Part shown: positions 1 to 8,194 of the stretch, piece after piece | Numbering within the stretch: position 1 is the stretch's first letter | Layout: every line of letters starts with the position of its first letter | Source of the DNA: JAUUSJ01 sp964439395 | GTDB taxonomy: Bacteria > Bacillota > Clostridia > Lachnospirales > Lachnospiraceae | Reading direction: 5' to 3' | Assembly (NCBI GenBank): GCA_964439395.1 | Contig: CAYTNV010000012.1 | Span: 1 to 64,000 of the forward strand | DNA length: 64,000 bases | Notes under the pieces: model-generated | What the model was told of the DNA's origin: nothing | The model's database searches: none | What the model saw: the letters and a program-made list of their open reading frames with translations, nothing else | Program-made: the position numbers and the translations under genes

Positions 1-175
1 TTATTTTCTATAGTTTATCACAGAGAGATTTGCTTTTCGATACGCCTTTTTTTGTGGCACTTACCATATATCATTTTGTCAAAAAGAAAAACGAACCAAT
101 AATACTAAAAAATTTTTGTACATTGTTTCGTTTTTTTATCATACCATATATTTTATGAAATTTAAATATTATTCG
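1..175. other. Non-coding AT-rich left edge
   Basis: I see no gene here. Bases 87-95 (AAAAACGAA) can pair with 127-135 (TTCGTTTTT), and T bases follow. This could be a weak terminator for a gene to the left of the window, but the 31-nt loop makes that uncertain. Confidence 0.3.
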
Positions 176-184
176 AAAATGGAG

Positions 185-201
185 CAGGATAAACTTATAA
201 A
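185..201 (+). repeat. Left terminal inverted repeat of ISAs1-family element
   Basis: CAGGATAAACTTATAAA matches the reverse complement of 1680-1696 with no mismatch. The adjacent 176-184 is the left copy of the target duplication. Confidence 0.9.
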
Positions 202-303
202 ATTACAAATATGTTAAGAAAATAAATTTACCTATTTTTTTGGGGGAATATTTGATATACTTGCTTTATAATGTTTATAATTTATATCAAAGGAGCAAGT
301 GGC

Positions 304-1623
304 ATGTCAAAAAAATCAACCAAATTGGAGGCATTAAGCAAAACATTCCGTGAAAATGGGATAACATCTGAAATGTTAGAGGGAAATAGTACGCTGATTA
401 AAAAAATCAAAAAACAGGCAGATGCGGTATCAGATTATCGCCATCCGTCCTATACACGTCATCAGCTCGGTGACATAATTATGATAGTATTTTTTGCTGT
501 TCTTGGAAATGCCAATGAATGGGGAGAAATAGAAAGTTTTGCAAAGAAAAAAGAAAAATGGCTGAGAAAATATCTGGAATTGCCTTATGGAATTCCGACT
601 GATGACACATTGCGCCTTGTGATAAGTAACATAGATACCAGTCATTTTTTCAGATGACAGTAAGCCTGCTTGTGCAAACAGTGGATGAAATTATCAGGTT
701 AGCAGGAAAGGAAAATGAGATTCACGAAAAAAGCATTCTTTGTGTGGATGGGAAAGAAAGCCGTGGTTCGAAAAGAAAATCAGGGAATTTCAGGGAATTG
801 TGGAGAAGTACGAGCTCTTCAGGCATTGAATGTTTATTCATGTGATTATGGTATTTGTCTTACTCAGAAATTTATAGAAGAAAAAACGAATGAAATACCA
901 GCGGCTCAGGAAGTATTGAAACTGATGGATTTAAAAGGAAGCGTAGTAACAGCAGATGCTATGAATTGCCAGAAAGAGACAGCAACAGCAATTACAGGAA
1001 GTAAAGGGGATTACGTTCTTGCATTAAAAGGGAATCAGCCTTTGTTTTATCAGGAAGTAAAGGATTTCTTTGACGAAAAAGAACAGGAAATCATACGAAG
1101 GAGAGAAAAGTGCTGGAAGAAAACAGTAGAAAAAGAGCATGGTGGGATTGCGACAAGGGAGTATTTTATTACAGATGAAATAGGCTGGTACAGTGAGAAA
1201 AAATCGTGGAAAAAACTGTGCACATTTGGGATGGTGCATAAGACCTTGAAAAAGGGAAAGGGATGTGAAGAAGAATATAGATATTATATTGGAAGCATTG
1301 AGCCAGATGTGGAATTATTTGAGCGTGCTACAAGAGGACATTGGGGAGTTGAAGTAAATCTGCACTGGTACTTGGATTTTACGTTTCGAGATGATAAGAA
1401 TACAAGTATGATAAAAACAGGAGCAAAAAATTTACAAATCATGAAAAAGATTGCACTGTCTATTTTAAGTCTGGTAAAGGAAAGTTACAAGATCAGCATG
1501 AAGCGAATCCGATATGAATTATCTCTTGACTATGAAAATGAAGTGGAACGGATGCTGGCCATGTTGGATATAGATACGATAAGACACGTATTAGAATCCA
1601 AAGGGAAATTTCCCCAAAAATAA
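304..1623 (+). pseudogene. ISAs1-family DDE transposase, two frameshifts
   Basis: The ATG at 304 follows an AAAGGAG ribosome site. The first frame gives the N-terminal transposase-associated region and ends at 657 just after a run of six T (about 644-650). The frame continues at about 654 (VDGKESRGSK, matching the first catalytic Asp block of ISAs1 enzymes, usually DGKxxRGS). A second shift near 785-815 returns to the original frame, giving TADAMNCQKE (second Asp block), DYVLALKGNQ, and a C-terminal RGHWGVEVNLHWYLDFTFRDD segment whose last residues include the catalytic Glu region of the family. All family blocks are present in order, so the gene was full length before two compensating indels. 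Slippage at the T run could in principle restore the first shift, but the second has no obvious slippery site. Confidence 0.85.
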
Positions 1624-1679
1624 GGCATTTCTTTATATTTTTTAAATTGGCACCATTCGGTGCTGATTGGGAATAACGG

Positions 1680-1696
1680 TTTATAAGTTTATCCTG
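1680..1696 (-). repeat. Right terminal inverted repeat of ISAs1-family element
   Basis: This is the exact reverse complement of 185-201. The right copy of the 9-bp target duplication, AAAATGGAG, follows at 1697-1705. Confidence 0.9.
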
Positions 1697-1705
1697 AAAA
1701 TGGAG

Positions 1706-2045
1706 TTTAAGTATTTTAAAAATGATAGAGATACTGCGTCCAAATTTATCTATGAGGAAAAAGAGATTTGTGATTAGCCTAAATCCAGCTGAGTTTTTAG
1801 AACAAGTATTAAATTTTTAAAAATAGAAAATAAGAAATTGGGGGTGGAGAACAATTCATGCGTATGTCCTGGGGATATCTCGAATTGTCCTTGACATGCT
1901 AAAATCCTGCTGTATAATGCAGGTAAGAGCAGAACGTAAAATCTGCTCTTATCATGATTCATATATCTTATACCAGTTTTTTACTTTACACAAAACGTGA
2001 AACAGTCTCAAAATTTTTTATATTCACTCAAAACCGCTATTTAAC
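1706..2045. other. Gene-free stretch with orphan promoter and hairpins
   Basis: No convincing gene is found. The stretch holds a consensus-like plus-strand promoter (1891-1918) and two hairpins: CCTGC/GCAGG at 1906-1923 and a 10-bp stem at 1924-1951. The hairpins may terminate the minus-strand cluster ending at 2046, but neither has a good T tract on that strand. Confidence 0.4.
1891..1918 (+). promoter_or_regulatory. Consensus sigma-A promoter with no gene behind it
   Basis: TTGACA at 1891-1896 and TATAAT at 1913-1918 are separated by 16 bp. A perfect 10-bp stem (TAAGAGCAGA at 1924-1933 with TCTGCTCTTA at 1942-1951, 8-nt loop) starts 6 nt after the -10 box, where transcription would begin. 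No plus-strand gene follows. Confidence 0.5.
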
Positions 2046-3068
2046 TCAATGTTTTAATGCCATTTTCACAATCATATCGCATAACTGTGAAAATCCAATT
2101 TTCATTGCCTTAGCTTCTTGTGGTAATAAACTGTTTTGTGTCAACCCTGGTAGAGAATTAGCTTCAAGACAATAAATTTGATTTTTATCATCCAAAATAA
2201 AATCTATTCTACAATAATCTCGTAATCCTAAGAGCATTGCAACATTTTGTGCTATTTCTTTCATGTTTTTGCAAACCTCATCTGGAATATGTGCTGGACA
2301 TACTTCGTATGTCATTTCTGAATGATACTTATTAAAATAGTCATAAAAACCTTCATTTGCTATAATTTCTATTACTGGAAGCACTTGCTGTCCTAATATT
2401 CCAACTGAAAATTCTCTTCCTTCTATATATTGTTCAACAAGTATATTATCCGAATTTTCCAATGCTCTTCCTATTGCATCTTCTATATCTGAAACATTTT
2501 TTACAATTGTAACACCGATACTTGAACCTCCATTTACTGGTTTTATCACACACGGTATCTTAACTTTTTCTATAATATTAGTAAAATCAGCTGTATCCTT
2601 ATTAATTAAAACGCTACTTGGTACTCTAATTTTTTCTGATTGTAATATTTTTTTAGTGAAATATTTATTCATAGCAATAGCACTTGACATATGGTTACTT
2701 CCTGTATATTTAATATTATACAAATCTAACAATCCTTGTATTTTACCATCCTCTCCATCCTCTCCATGCAAAGCTATGAATACCACATCACAAAATTTAC
2801 AAATTTCCAATACATCTCTTTCAAAAAATTGATACGTATTTATCGTTTTTTTATATGGTGTCTTTTCTATACTTTCTTCATCAACAAATGACATCTTATT
2901 TCGAAACATATCCTCTATTTTAATATTATCATTTGTAATTCCTTTTGCAATATCTATTAATACTGCATTATGATTAATTTCATTCAGTATTTTCCAAACT
3001 AAAACTCCCGAGTTCAATGAAACATTTCTTTCACTACTTCTTCCACCTGCTAATACAACAATATTCAT
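2046..3068 (-). CDS. D-Ala-D-Ala ligase-like ATP-grasp enzyme
   Basis: This 340-residue protein has the Ddl layout: N-terminal GGRSSERNVSLNSG (residues 8-21), the Ddl signature VFIALHGEDGEDGKIQGLLD, the ATP-grasp segment CVIKPVNGGSSIGVTIV, and the metal-binding C-terminal stretch RIDFILDD...CLEANSLPGLT. Ddl enzymes join two amino acids with ATP and release ADP and phosphate. It is the last gene of the minus-strand phosphonate cluster, about 100 bp downstream of phosphonopyruvate decarboxylase. I infer that it is a pathway peptide ligase joining an amino acid to another building block rather than the housekeeping Ddl, because of this location. A self-resistance copy of Ddl is an alternative if the product targets cell-wall precursor synthesis. 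The ribosome site is weak (TTAGAAAAAGT). Confidence 0.85.
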   Translation of the reverse strand: MNIVVLAGGRSSERNVSLNSGVLVWKILNEINHNAVLIDIAKGITNDNIKIEDMFRNKMSFVDEESIEKTPYKKTINTYQFFERDVLEICKFCDVVFIALHGEDGEDGKIQGLLDLYNIKYTGSNHMSSAIAMNKYFTKKILQSEKIRVPSSVLINKDTADFTNIIEKVKIPCVIKPVNGGSSIGVTIVKNVSDIEDAIGRALENSDNILVEQYIEGREFSVGILGQQVLPVIEIIANEGFYDYFNKYHSEMTYEVCPAHIPDEVCKNMKEIAQNVAMLLGLRDYCRIDFILDDKNQIYCLEANSLPGLTQNSLLPQEAKAMKIGFSQLCDMIVKMALKH

Positions 3069-3165
3069 ACTTTTTCTAATGATGATATAAGCAAATGTTT
3101 TATATCATCTATCTCCTTCCTCTATATAATATTATGTGTCTACATTTATCAAAACAGAAACATTT

Positions 3166-4284
3166 TTAATATTGCATAAATTTTTCTTTAATTGACAATG
3201 TTGATATTGAAATTCTTGGAACATTTTTGTTAATTTTTTCATTAATTTTTACTTCTAATAAAGCTGGACCGTCGGCGTCGTTCAGCACCTCTATTGTTCT
3301 TTCCAATTCTTCTGGTGTCTCAACTGTAAATACCTTTTTATATCCACACGCTAATGCAACATTTGATAAATTTGAATAAAAACCTGCTGTAGTTTCTCCT
3401 CCAACTGTTGCATGAACACCATTATTTAACAGAATATGTTTATAATTTTTACATTTTGACATCGCTATATATGCGATTCCTCCCATATGCATCAAAAAAG
3501 CACCATCTCCATCTATACAATATACATTTTGATTTCTTACATTTTTTGCTATTCCCAGTGCAATTTGATTTGCATGACCCATTGCTCCAACATTATATAT
3601 ATCTTTAATTTGTTTTCCTTTTACTTTTTCTTGGATGTCAAACCATTCTCGTGATATCATTCCTGTCGTTATCACAACAATTGCTTTATCTATCTTTTTA
3701 TGAATTATATCCAATGTCTCTCGACATGACAACGGATATTTTTCTCCTTTTTTAATCAATTGATTTTCCTTTTGAAATACGTCTTTTGAAATTATTATTG
3801 CAATTTTTTTATTGTATTTTCTAACTTCGAATATCACTTTATTTATTGTAGAAATAATTTCTTGTTCTGATAAATTTTTGTCAATTACAATTGTTTCAAT
3901 TCCTAGCATATTTAGCAATGGAATGGTTACTTCTCCTTGCTTTCTGTGCTGTACTGCATCTAATTCATCTGGTTTTCCCCTCCATCCAACTATAAATATC
4001 ATGGGAATATCATATATAGTTTCTTCAGCTAACGATAAAATTGGATTGACAGCATTTCCTATTCCTGAATTTTGCATAAACACAACAGGAATCTTTTTTG
4101 AAGACAGATAATATCCTACTGCATATGCTATGGCATTTCCTTCATTTGCCGTTACAATATATTCAGCCTCACTATTATTACTCAAATATTTATTTAATTC
4201 TCTCAGCAACGAATCGAGAACACCTACAAACATATTAATTTGTTGTTTAGAAAATATTTGAAAAAATTCATTGGCATAAATCAT
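3166..4284 (-). CDS. ppd: Phosphonopyruvate decarboxylase
   Basis: This thiamine-diphosphate enzyme decarboxylates phosphonopyruvate to phosphonoacetaldehyde, the step that makes the unfavourable PEP mutase reaction irreversible. It has 372 residues, the normal length. Visible hallmarks are the N-terminal catalytic region TANEGNAIAYAVGYYL, FMQNSGIGNAVNPI, and the diphosphate-binding GDGAFLMHMGG followed by LLNNGVHATVGGETT, which resembles known phosphonopyruvate decarboxylases closely (NNGVHxSVGGQxT). The start has a clear AAAAAGGAG site. It lies 25 bp downstream of pepM, so the two form the standard phosphonate entry pair. Confidence 0.93.
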   Translation of the reverse strand: MIYANEFFQIFSKQQINMFVGVLDSLLRELNKYLSNNSEAEYIVTANEGNAIAYAVGYYLSSKKIPVVFMQNSGIGNAVNPILSLAEETIYDIPMIFIVGWRGKPDELDAVQHRKQGEVTIPLLNMLGIETIVIDKNLSEQEIISTINKVIFEVRKYNKKIAIIISKDVFQKENQLIKKGEKYPLSCRETLDIIHKKIDKAIVVITTGMISREWFDIQEKVKGKQIKDIYNVGAMGHANQIALGIAKNVRNQNVYCIDGDGAFLMHMGGIAYIAMSKCKNYKHILLNNGVHATVGGETTAGFYSNLSNVALACGYKKVFTVETPEELERTIEVLNDADGPALLEVKINEKINKNVPRISISTLSIKEKFMQY

Positions 4285-4309
4285 GTTTGTTTTCTCCTTT
4301 TTATAAAAT

Positions 4310-5575
4310 CTAGATTCCTAGTTTTAATACTTCTTTAATAGAAATACAGTTGGCAGAAGCTTCCAATGCTCTTTCTTCAACTAATATTTTTTCGGCAGTA
4401 TCCAATATTACAGGTATAATACTCCTAGTAATATGATTTGCATAAATAACCATATTACACCCCATATTTTTAAGTTCAGTTTCATATACATAGGAATAGG
4501 CAGAAGGAATCAAAATCAACGGAACCCTATTTTGAAATTTATTATATTCCTCACAGAATTTTTTTATAGTTGTTAAATTTTGAGTATTGTTATGTATTAA
4601 AATAGCATCTGTGCCTGCTTGAATGTATTTATCTGCTCTAAATAAAGCATCTTGCACAGATTTTCCCAATACTAAACTTTCTATTCTAGAAACTATCATT
4701 GTATCTCTATTTTTAATATATTTTTTCCCTGCTCTTATTTTTTCACAAAATCTTTCTACATCATCTTGTGCTTGTTGTGTTTCACCTATATAAAGAGAAT
4801 TAGTCTTTGGTCCAATTTTATCTTCTATTACAATTGCTGCTATTCCCAATCTAGCTAATTTTAATACTGAATCAGTAAATTGTTCGCTTCTTCCTCCACT
4901 ATCTAAATCAACTATTAATGGTTTTTCAGTGATATTAAGCATCCATTCTATTGTATGAATACGATCTGAAACATCCACAATCTCCTTGTCTGGCTTTCCT
5001 CTTAGCAAAGAATCACATAAAGAGCTAATCCAAAAACCATCAAACTCTCTACTTTGCCCATCTTCCTCTTTAAATTTTAAATTTTTTAATAACATACACG
5101 TTAATCCACTATGTGATTCTATAATTCGTACAAATTTTTTGGTTCTTAATAACGCTGATAAAGAAATACTTTTTGGTTGTTGTAATATTTCATCATCACT
5201 TTTAATAATATCATCTATTTTACTGCTACATTGTAGTTTTTGTATTGAAATACACTTTCCATTCCATTTGCGTAATATATTATTATATTCAATGATTTTA
5301 TTTTCTGTTAATATATACATATCCGTCTTATCATATATCAATTCTATAGGGGCTATTTTTTGTATTAATTTTAATCTGTCATCCTCACTTTTTTCTATAT
5401 ATACATTATTTTCACCACATATATTGTTATATATTTTTAAAGTTTCGCTAATATTAGATATATTAGACAAACCAACATATACATTATATTGTTCTAATTT
5501 CTGTTTAATTATTTTATAAATTTCCTCATTGATATAAGACTGGCAAATACATATATATACATTGTTTCTTTGCAT
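4310..5575 (-). CDS. pepM: Phosphoenolpyruvate mutase with N-terminal extension
   Basis: PEP mutase rearranges phosphoenolpyruvate to phosphonopyruvate and is the defining enzyme of nearly all C-P biosynthesis. The isocitrate-lyase-superfamily domain begins near residue 137. Metal-binding Asp residues lie in IVDLDSGG (223-225), and the diagnostic loop EDKIGPKTNS (251-260) fits EDKxxxKxNS of true mutases. The protein has 421 residues against about 300 for the family. The extra 136 N-terminal residues form a separate AT-rich alpha/beta-looking region (VYICICQSYINEEI at its start) that I cannot assign. The ATG at 5575 follows GAGGAGGAG, so the extension is probably really translated. Its neighbours are ppd downstream and the IucA/IucC-like gene upstream. 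Confidence 0.93.
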   Translation of the reverse strand: MQRNNVYICICQSYINEEIYKIIKQKLEQYNVYVGLSNISNISETLKIYNNICGENNVYIEKSEDDRLKLIQKIAPIELIYDKTDMYILTENKIIEYNNILRKWNGKCISIQKLQCSSKIDDIIKSDDEILQQPKSISLSALLRTKKFVRIIESHSGLTCMLLKNLKFKEEDGQSREFDGFWISSLCDSLLRGKPDKEIVDVSDRIHTIEWMLNITEKPLIVDLDSGGRSEQFTDSVLKLARLGIAAIVIEDKIGPKTNSLYIGETQQAQDDVERFCEKIRAGKKYIKNRDTMIVSRIESLVLGKSVQDALFRADKYIQAGTDAILIHNNTQNLTTIKKFCEEYNKFQNRVPLILIPSAYSYVYETELKNMGCNMVIYANHITRSIIPVILDTAEKILVEERALEASANCISIKEVLKLGI

Positions 5576-5598
5576 AACTTCTCCTCCTCACTGTATTT

Positions 5599-7026
5599 TT
5601 ATCTAATTAAAATTTTTTCATTATAATAATATTTATTGTATGGAATGTACGAAAAATCTTTTCTTATTAGATTCATGACATACAATTTGTTTTTGACAAT
5701 CTTTTCACTGAAATATTTTTTTAAATTTTCTAAATTACTATTTATATAATCTTCCATTTGTATATATACATATTCTTTATTTATATTATATTTTTCCATA
5801 TATTTCATTATAGGAATAATAATAAAATATGTTAGCATAGAATCAAATTCTAGACACACGTTAATGGAATTTAAGTCATATTGCATATCCAAATCTTGAG
5901 TATATACGCCAGTAATTTTATCCTTTTCTACAACTAAGCCTATGTTCTGTCTATGGAAATTATAAGGTAATATAAATTTTCCAATTGTTTCTGAAATAGT
6001 AACATAATAATTAAATACTTCTAGTAATGGGAAAAAAATATTTTTAAGTAAAAATCGTTCGACACTCTTACATTTTCCTTTAGATAAAAAATAATCTAAA
6101 ATAGATTCACTAGATATTGGAAGTTTTTTTATCAAAGCATGAAGAGGCACCAGTCTCAAGCCTTTCTCACGGTGTCTCAAAACAACTGTTTTTTCACAAT
6201 ATTCTACAAAACATATATCCCCTAATATATATAATTTTTTATCAAATGAATTTTTATAATTATCTAATGCCTTCATAGCAATATTAGACGCTTCTAGTCT
6301 CGAAGAATTTCTAGTCAAGGTTCTCATACTACTTGATATTCTACATGGCAAATCTATCTTAAAATAATAGTCCAAATTATTATATGTAAAAGTTCTATGA
6401 GAAGATGACATCATACATTTTTTATACTTAACATCCATTTTAGAAAATTGTTTTTTGTTATTTTCAAAATACATTGGATGCACTGGAAGATATCCATTAA
6501 ATACACTAACAACTTCATTATTTATATTTCTAATCTGTTGATTAGATACAAAAGGTATTTCTATATATAATTGATTCATAAGATGATATTTAAGTGGAAT
6601 TTCATTTAAATACATAAACGCATATATGTTGCTTTCCTGTTCTCTATCAATTATCCTATTACAAATATTATTAAATTCTTCCACATCTAATTTAAATAAA
6701 TCTTCTACACAAAATATGTTATTGTCTTCAAAAATTTTTTTATACATTTCTTCATAATATAAATATCCATCATATGATTTTTCTAGTAATTTTTCCATTT
6801 TTTTACATTCTTTTTCTAGATTAGTGTTTTTTAATAACTCTTTCAATGAATACTCATACAATACACTATCATTTAATTTGATACTCCCCAATTCATCTCT
6901 TATAAATGAAAAAGTTTTCATACCAAATTCAATTTTATTTTTATCACAAATGCTATATTTTAAATATTGGTTATTTATCAACTGGTTTAATAGTTTATTT
7001 TGTAATTCAAATTTATAACTTTCCAC
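5599..7026 (-). CDS. IucA/IucC-like (NIS) synthetase
   Basis: I recognise this from scattered blocks of the siderophore-synthetase family: HPMYFENN (183-190), MMSSSHRTF (205-213), a Lys in YFKIDLP (223), RISSSMRTLT (229-238), and the C-terminal NFHRQN (356-361) followed by VYTQDLD (374-380), equivalent to the family's EaHxQN and RDxxG. These enzymes adenylate a carboxylate, classically citrate, and couple it to an amine or alcohol. At 475 residues it is shorter than the usual 580-620. The start is GTG at 7026 after AGGTGG. Inside a phosphonate cluster it probably forms an amide or ester on a pathway acid. The substrate cannot be told, and a siderophore-like phosphonate is one possibility. Confidence 0.7.
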   Translation of the reverse strand: MESYKFELQNKLLNQLINNQYLKYSICDKNKIEFGMKTFSFIRDELGSIKLNDSVLYEYSLKELLKNTNLEKECKKMEKLLEKSYDGYLYYEEMYKKIFEDNNIFCVEDLFKLDVEEFNNICNRIIDREQESNIYAFMYLNEIPLKYHLMNQLYIEIPFVSNQQIRNINNEVVSVFNGYLPVHPMYFENNKKQFSKMDVKYKKCMMSSSHRTFTYNNLDYYFKIDLPCRISSSMRTLTRNSSRLEASNIAMKALDNYKNSFDKKLYILGDICFVEYCEKTVVLRHREKGLRLVPLHALIKKLPISSESILDYFLSKGKCKSVERFLLKNIFFPLLEVFNYYVTISETIGKFILPYNFHRQNIGLVVEKDKITGVYTQDLDMQYDLNSINVCLEFDSMLTYFIIIPIMKYMEKYNINKEYVYIQMEDYINSNLENLKKYFSEKIVKNKLYVMNLIRKDFSYIPYNKYYYNEKILIR

Positions 7027-7095
7027 AATCCACCTGTTTTATTCCTTTCCTTATTTTTAATATTATATAGGAACTTAATATATATTTTTTTGTTT

Positions 7096-8115
7096 TTAAA
7101 AATAGTTTTCGTGTTCCAGAAATTTTAATAATAATTCTGATTCAAAGCTATTTTGTTCCCATTCCGTATCAAATACTTTTATTTCATTCAATTTTTTCAT
7201 AATTTTTTGTACATTTATCACTGAATCATCATTTAATTCAGTAATTTTTAAAGCCTCAAGCAAATCATTATCTTCTTTAAGTCTTTTAAAAAACTCCAAA
7301 TTTTTTATAAATTCATTTAAATTGTTTATTTTCATTTTTTTTACATTGTTTTCTAATCCTCGGGTTTGTTTGACTTTATCTAAATTTTCATAGATTAAAA
7401 ACCAATACAATTTATACTTTATTTTCTCTAATATATCATCTATAAGAATCGCATTTTTTTTGCGAATATCGGCATACAGTCTTATCATTTTTTCGTTTAA
7501 CTGATTTAAATTTTTAATTTGAGATACATCAGAATTTACTAATTTTAAATACTCTTCTTTTCCAAAAAACAAAATAGCCTCACGAATTGCCGAATATACA
7601 TCATCTGAGGAATGCAACAGAGTATACACCCTATTTAATGCTGAATATCTAATTTGTTTTTCTGTACACATAGTTGAATCATTATTACCTTTTAATTGAA
7701 ACATTTTAGTATTAAAGTTTTCATCTTCTCCCAATAAAATACAAGCAATTAAAGGTTTTCCAAATCTTTTTCTCACCATAGGCCACCCTATAGATGGAAT
7801 TGTGGCTGCATAACTATAAATTTCTTTACCCGCATTCGGTCTCGGATTGTGGTATTTATAATGTTGAACTAACATATATTCATCAATTCCAGGATAATAA
7901 ATGAATCCAAGTATTTTGCCTCCTATTTTAATAATCTTATCCAAAATATCATTTGCTTGATTCATTACAAATGCTTCATTAGTAAAAATAATAAAAGATG
8001 TTTTCATTATATTTTTTTCTCCATTGCTATTTAGTTCCATATCCACATATGACTTAATGACATCTTCTTTTTCATTATAATAATTCTTCATCAATTCTAT
8101 TACTTTAGTATTCAT
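7096..8115 (-). CDS. Nucleoside-diphosphate-kinase-like protein with extra C-terminal domain
   Basis: Residues 43-185 follow the NDP kinase fold order: SFIIFTNEAFV (for the usual FIKPDAV), GGKILGFIYY, QHYKYHNPRPN (for HYxxHxxRPF), and LLHSSDDVYSAIREAILFFG (for VHGSDSxExAxREIxxWF). His168 aligns with the phosphorylated His of NDP kinases, so phosphotransfer is plausible. The loops are diverged and longer (339 residues against about 150), and residues 186-339 are helical with no family I recognise. The true start is ATG 8115 (AAGAGG site). Its cluster position suggests phosphorylation or nucleotidyl transfer to a phosphonate intermediate. This is inference. Confidence 0.6.
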   Translation of the reverse strand: MNTKVIELMKNYYNEKEDVIKSYVDMELNSNGEKNIMKTSFIIFTNEAFVMNQANDILDKIIKIGGKILGFIYYPGIDEYMLVQHYKYHNPRPNAGKEIYSYAATIPSIGWPMVRKRFGKPLIACILLGEDENFNTKMFQLKGNNDSTMCTEKQIRYSALNRVYTLLHSSDDVYSAIREAILFFGKEEYLKLVNSDVSQIKNLNQLNEKMIRLYADIRKKNAILIDDILEKIKYKLYWFLIYENLDKVKQTRGLENNVKKMKINNLNEFIKNLEFFKRLKEDNDLLEALKITELNDDSVINVQKIMKKLNEIKVFDTEWEQNSFESELLLKFLEHENYF

Positions 8116-8194
8116 ATTTTTCCTCTTAATCACTGTTTAATTTTTTTGTTTAAATATAATAAAAATTCTTATAAATATTTTTTTGAATATATTT

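Larger units (their letters stand above)
185..1696 (+). mobile_element. ISAs1-family insertion sequence, complete ends
   Basis: The element is bounded by perfect 17-bp inverted repeats, CAGGATAAACTTATAAA at 185-201 and its reverse complement at 1680-1696. It is flanked by a perfect 9-bp direct repeat, AAAATGGAG, at 176-184 and 1697-1705, which I read as the target-site duplication. The total length is 1512 bp. It carries one transposase gene of the ISAs1 type that is broken by two frameshifts. Intact ends and duplication with a broken gene point to a fairly recent insertion, either of an already defective copy moved in trans or of one that decayed afterwards. Confidence 0.9.

Noticed and set aside
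4986..5519. 177-codon plus-strand frame opposite pepM
   Set aside because: It is a shadow of the AT-rich pepM coding strand; the translation is low-complexity Ser/Leu/Ile.
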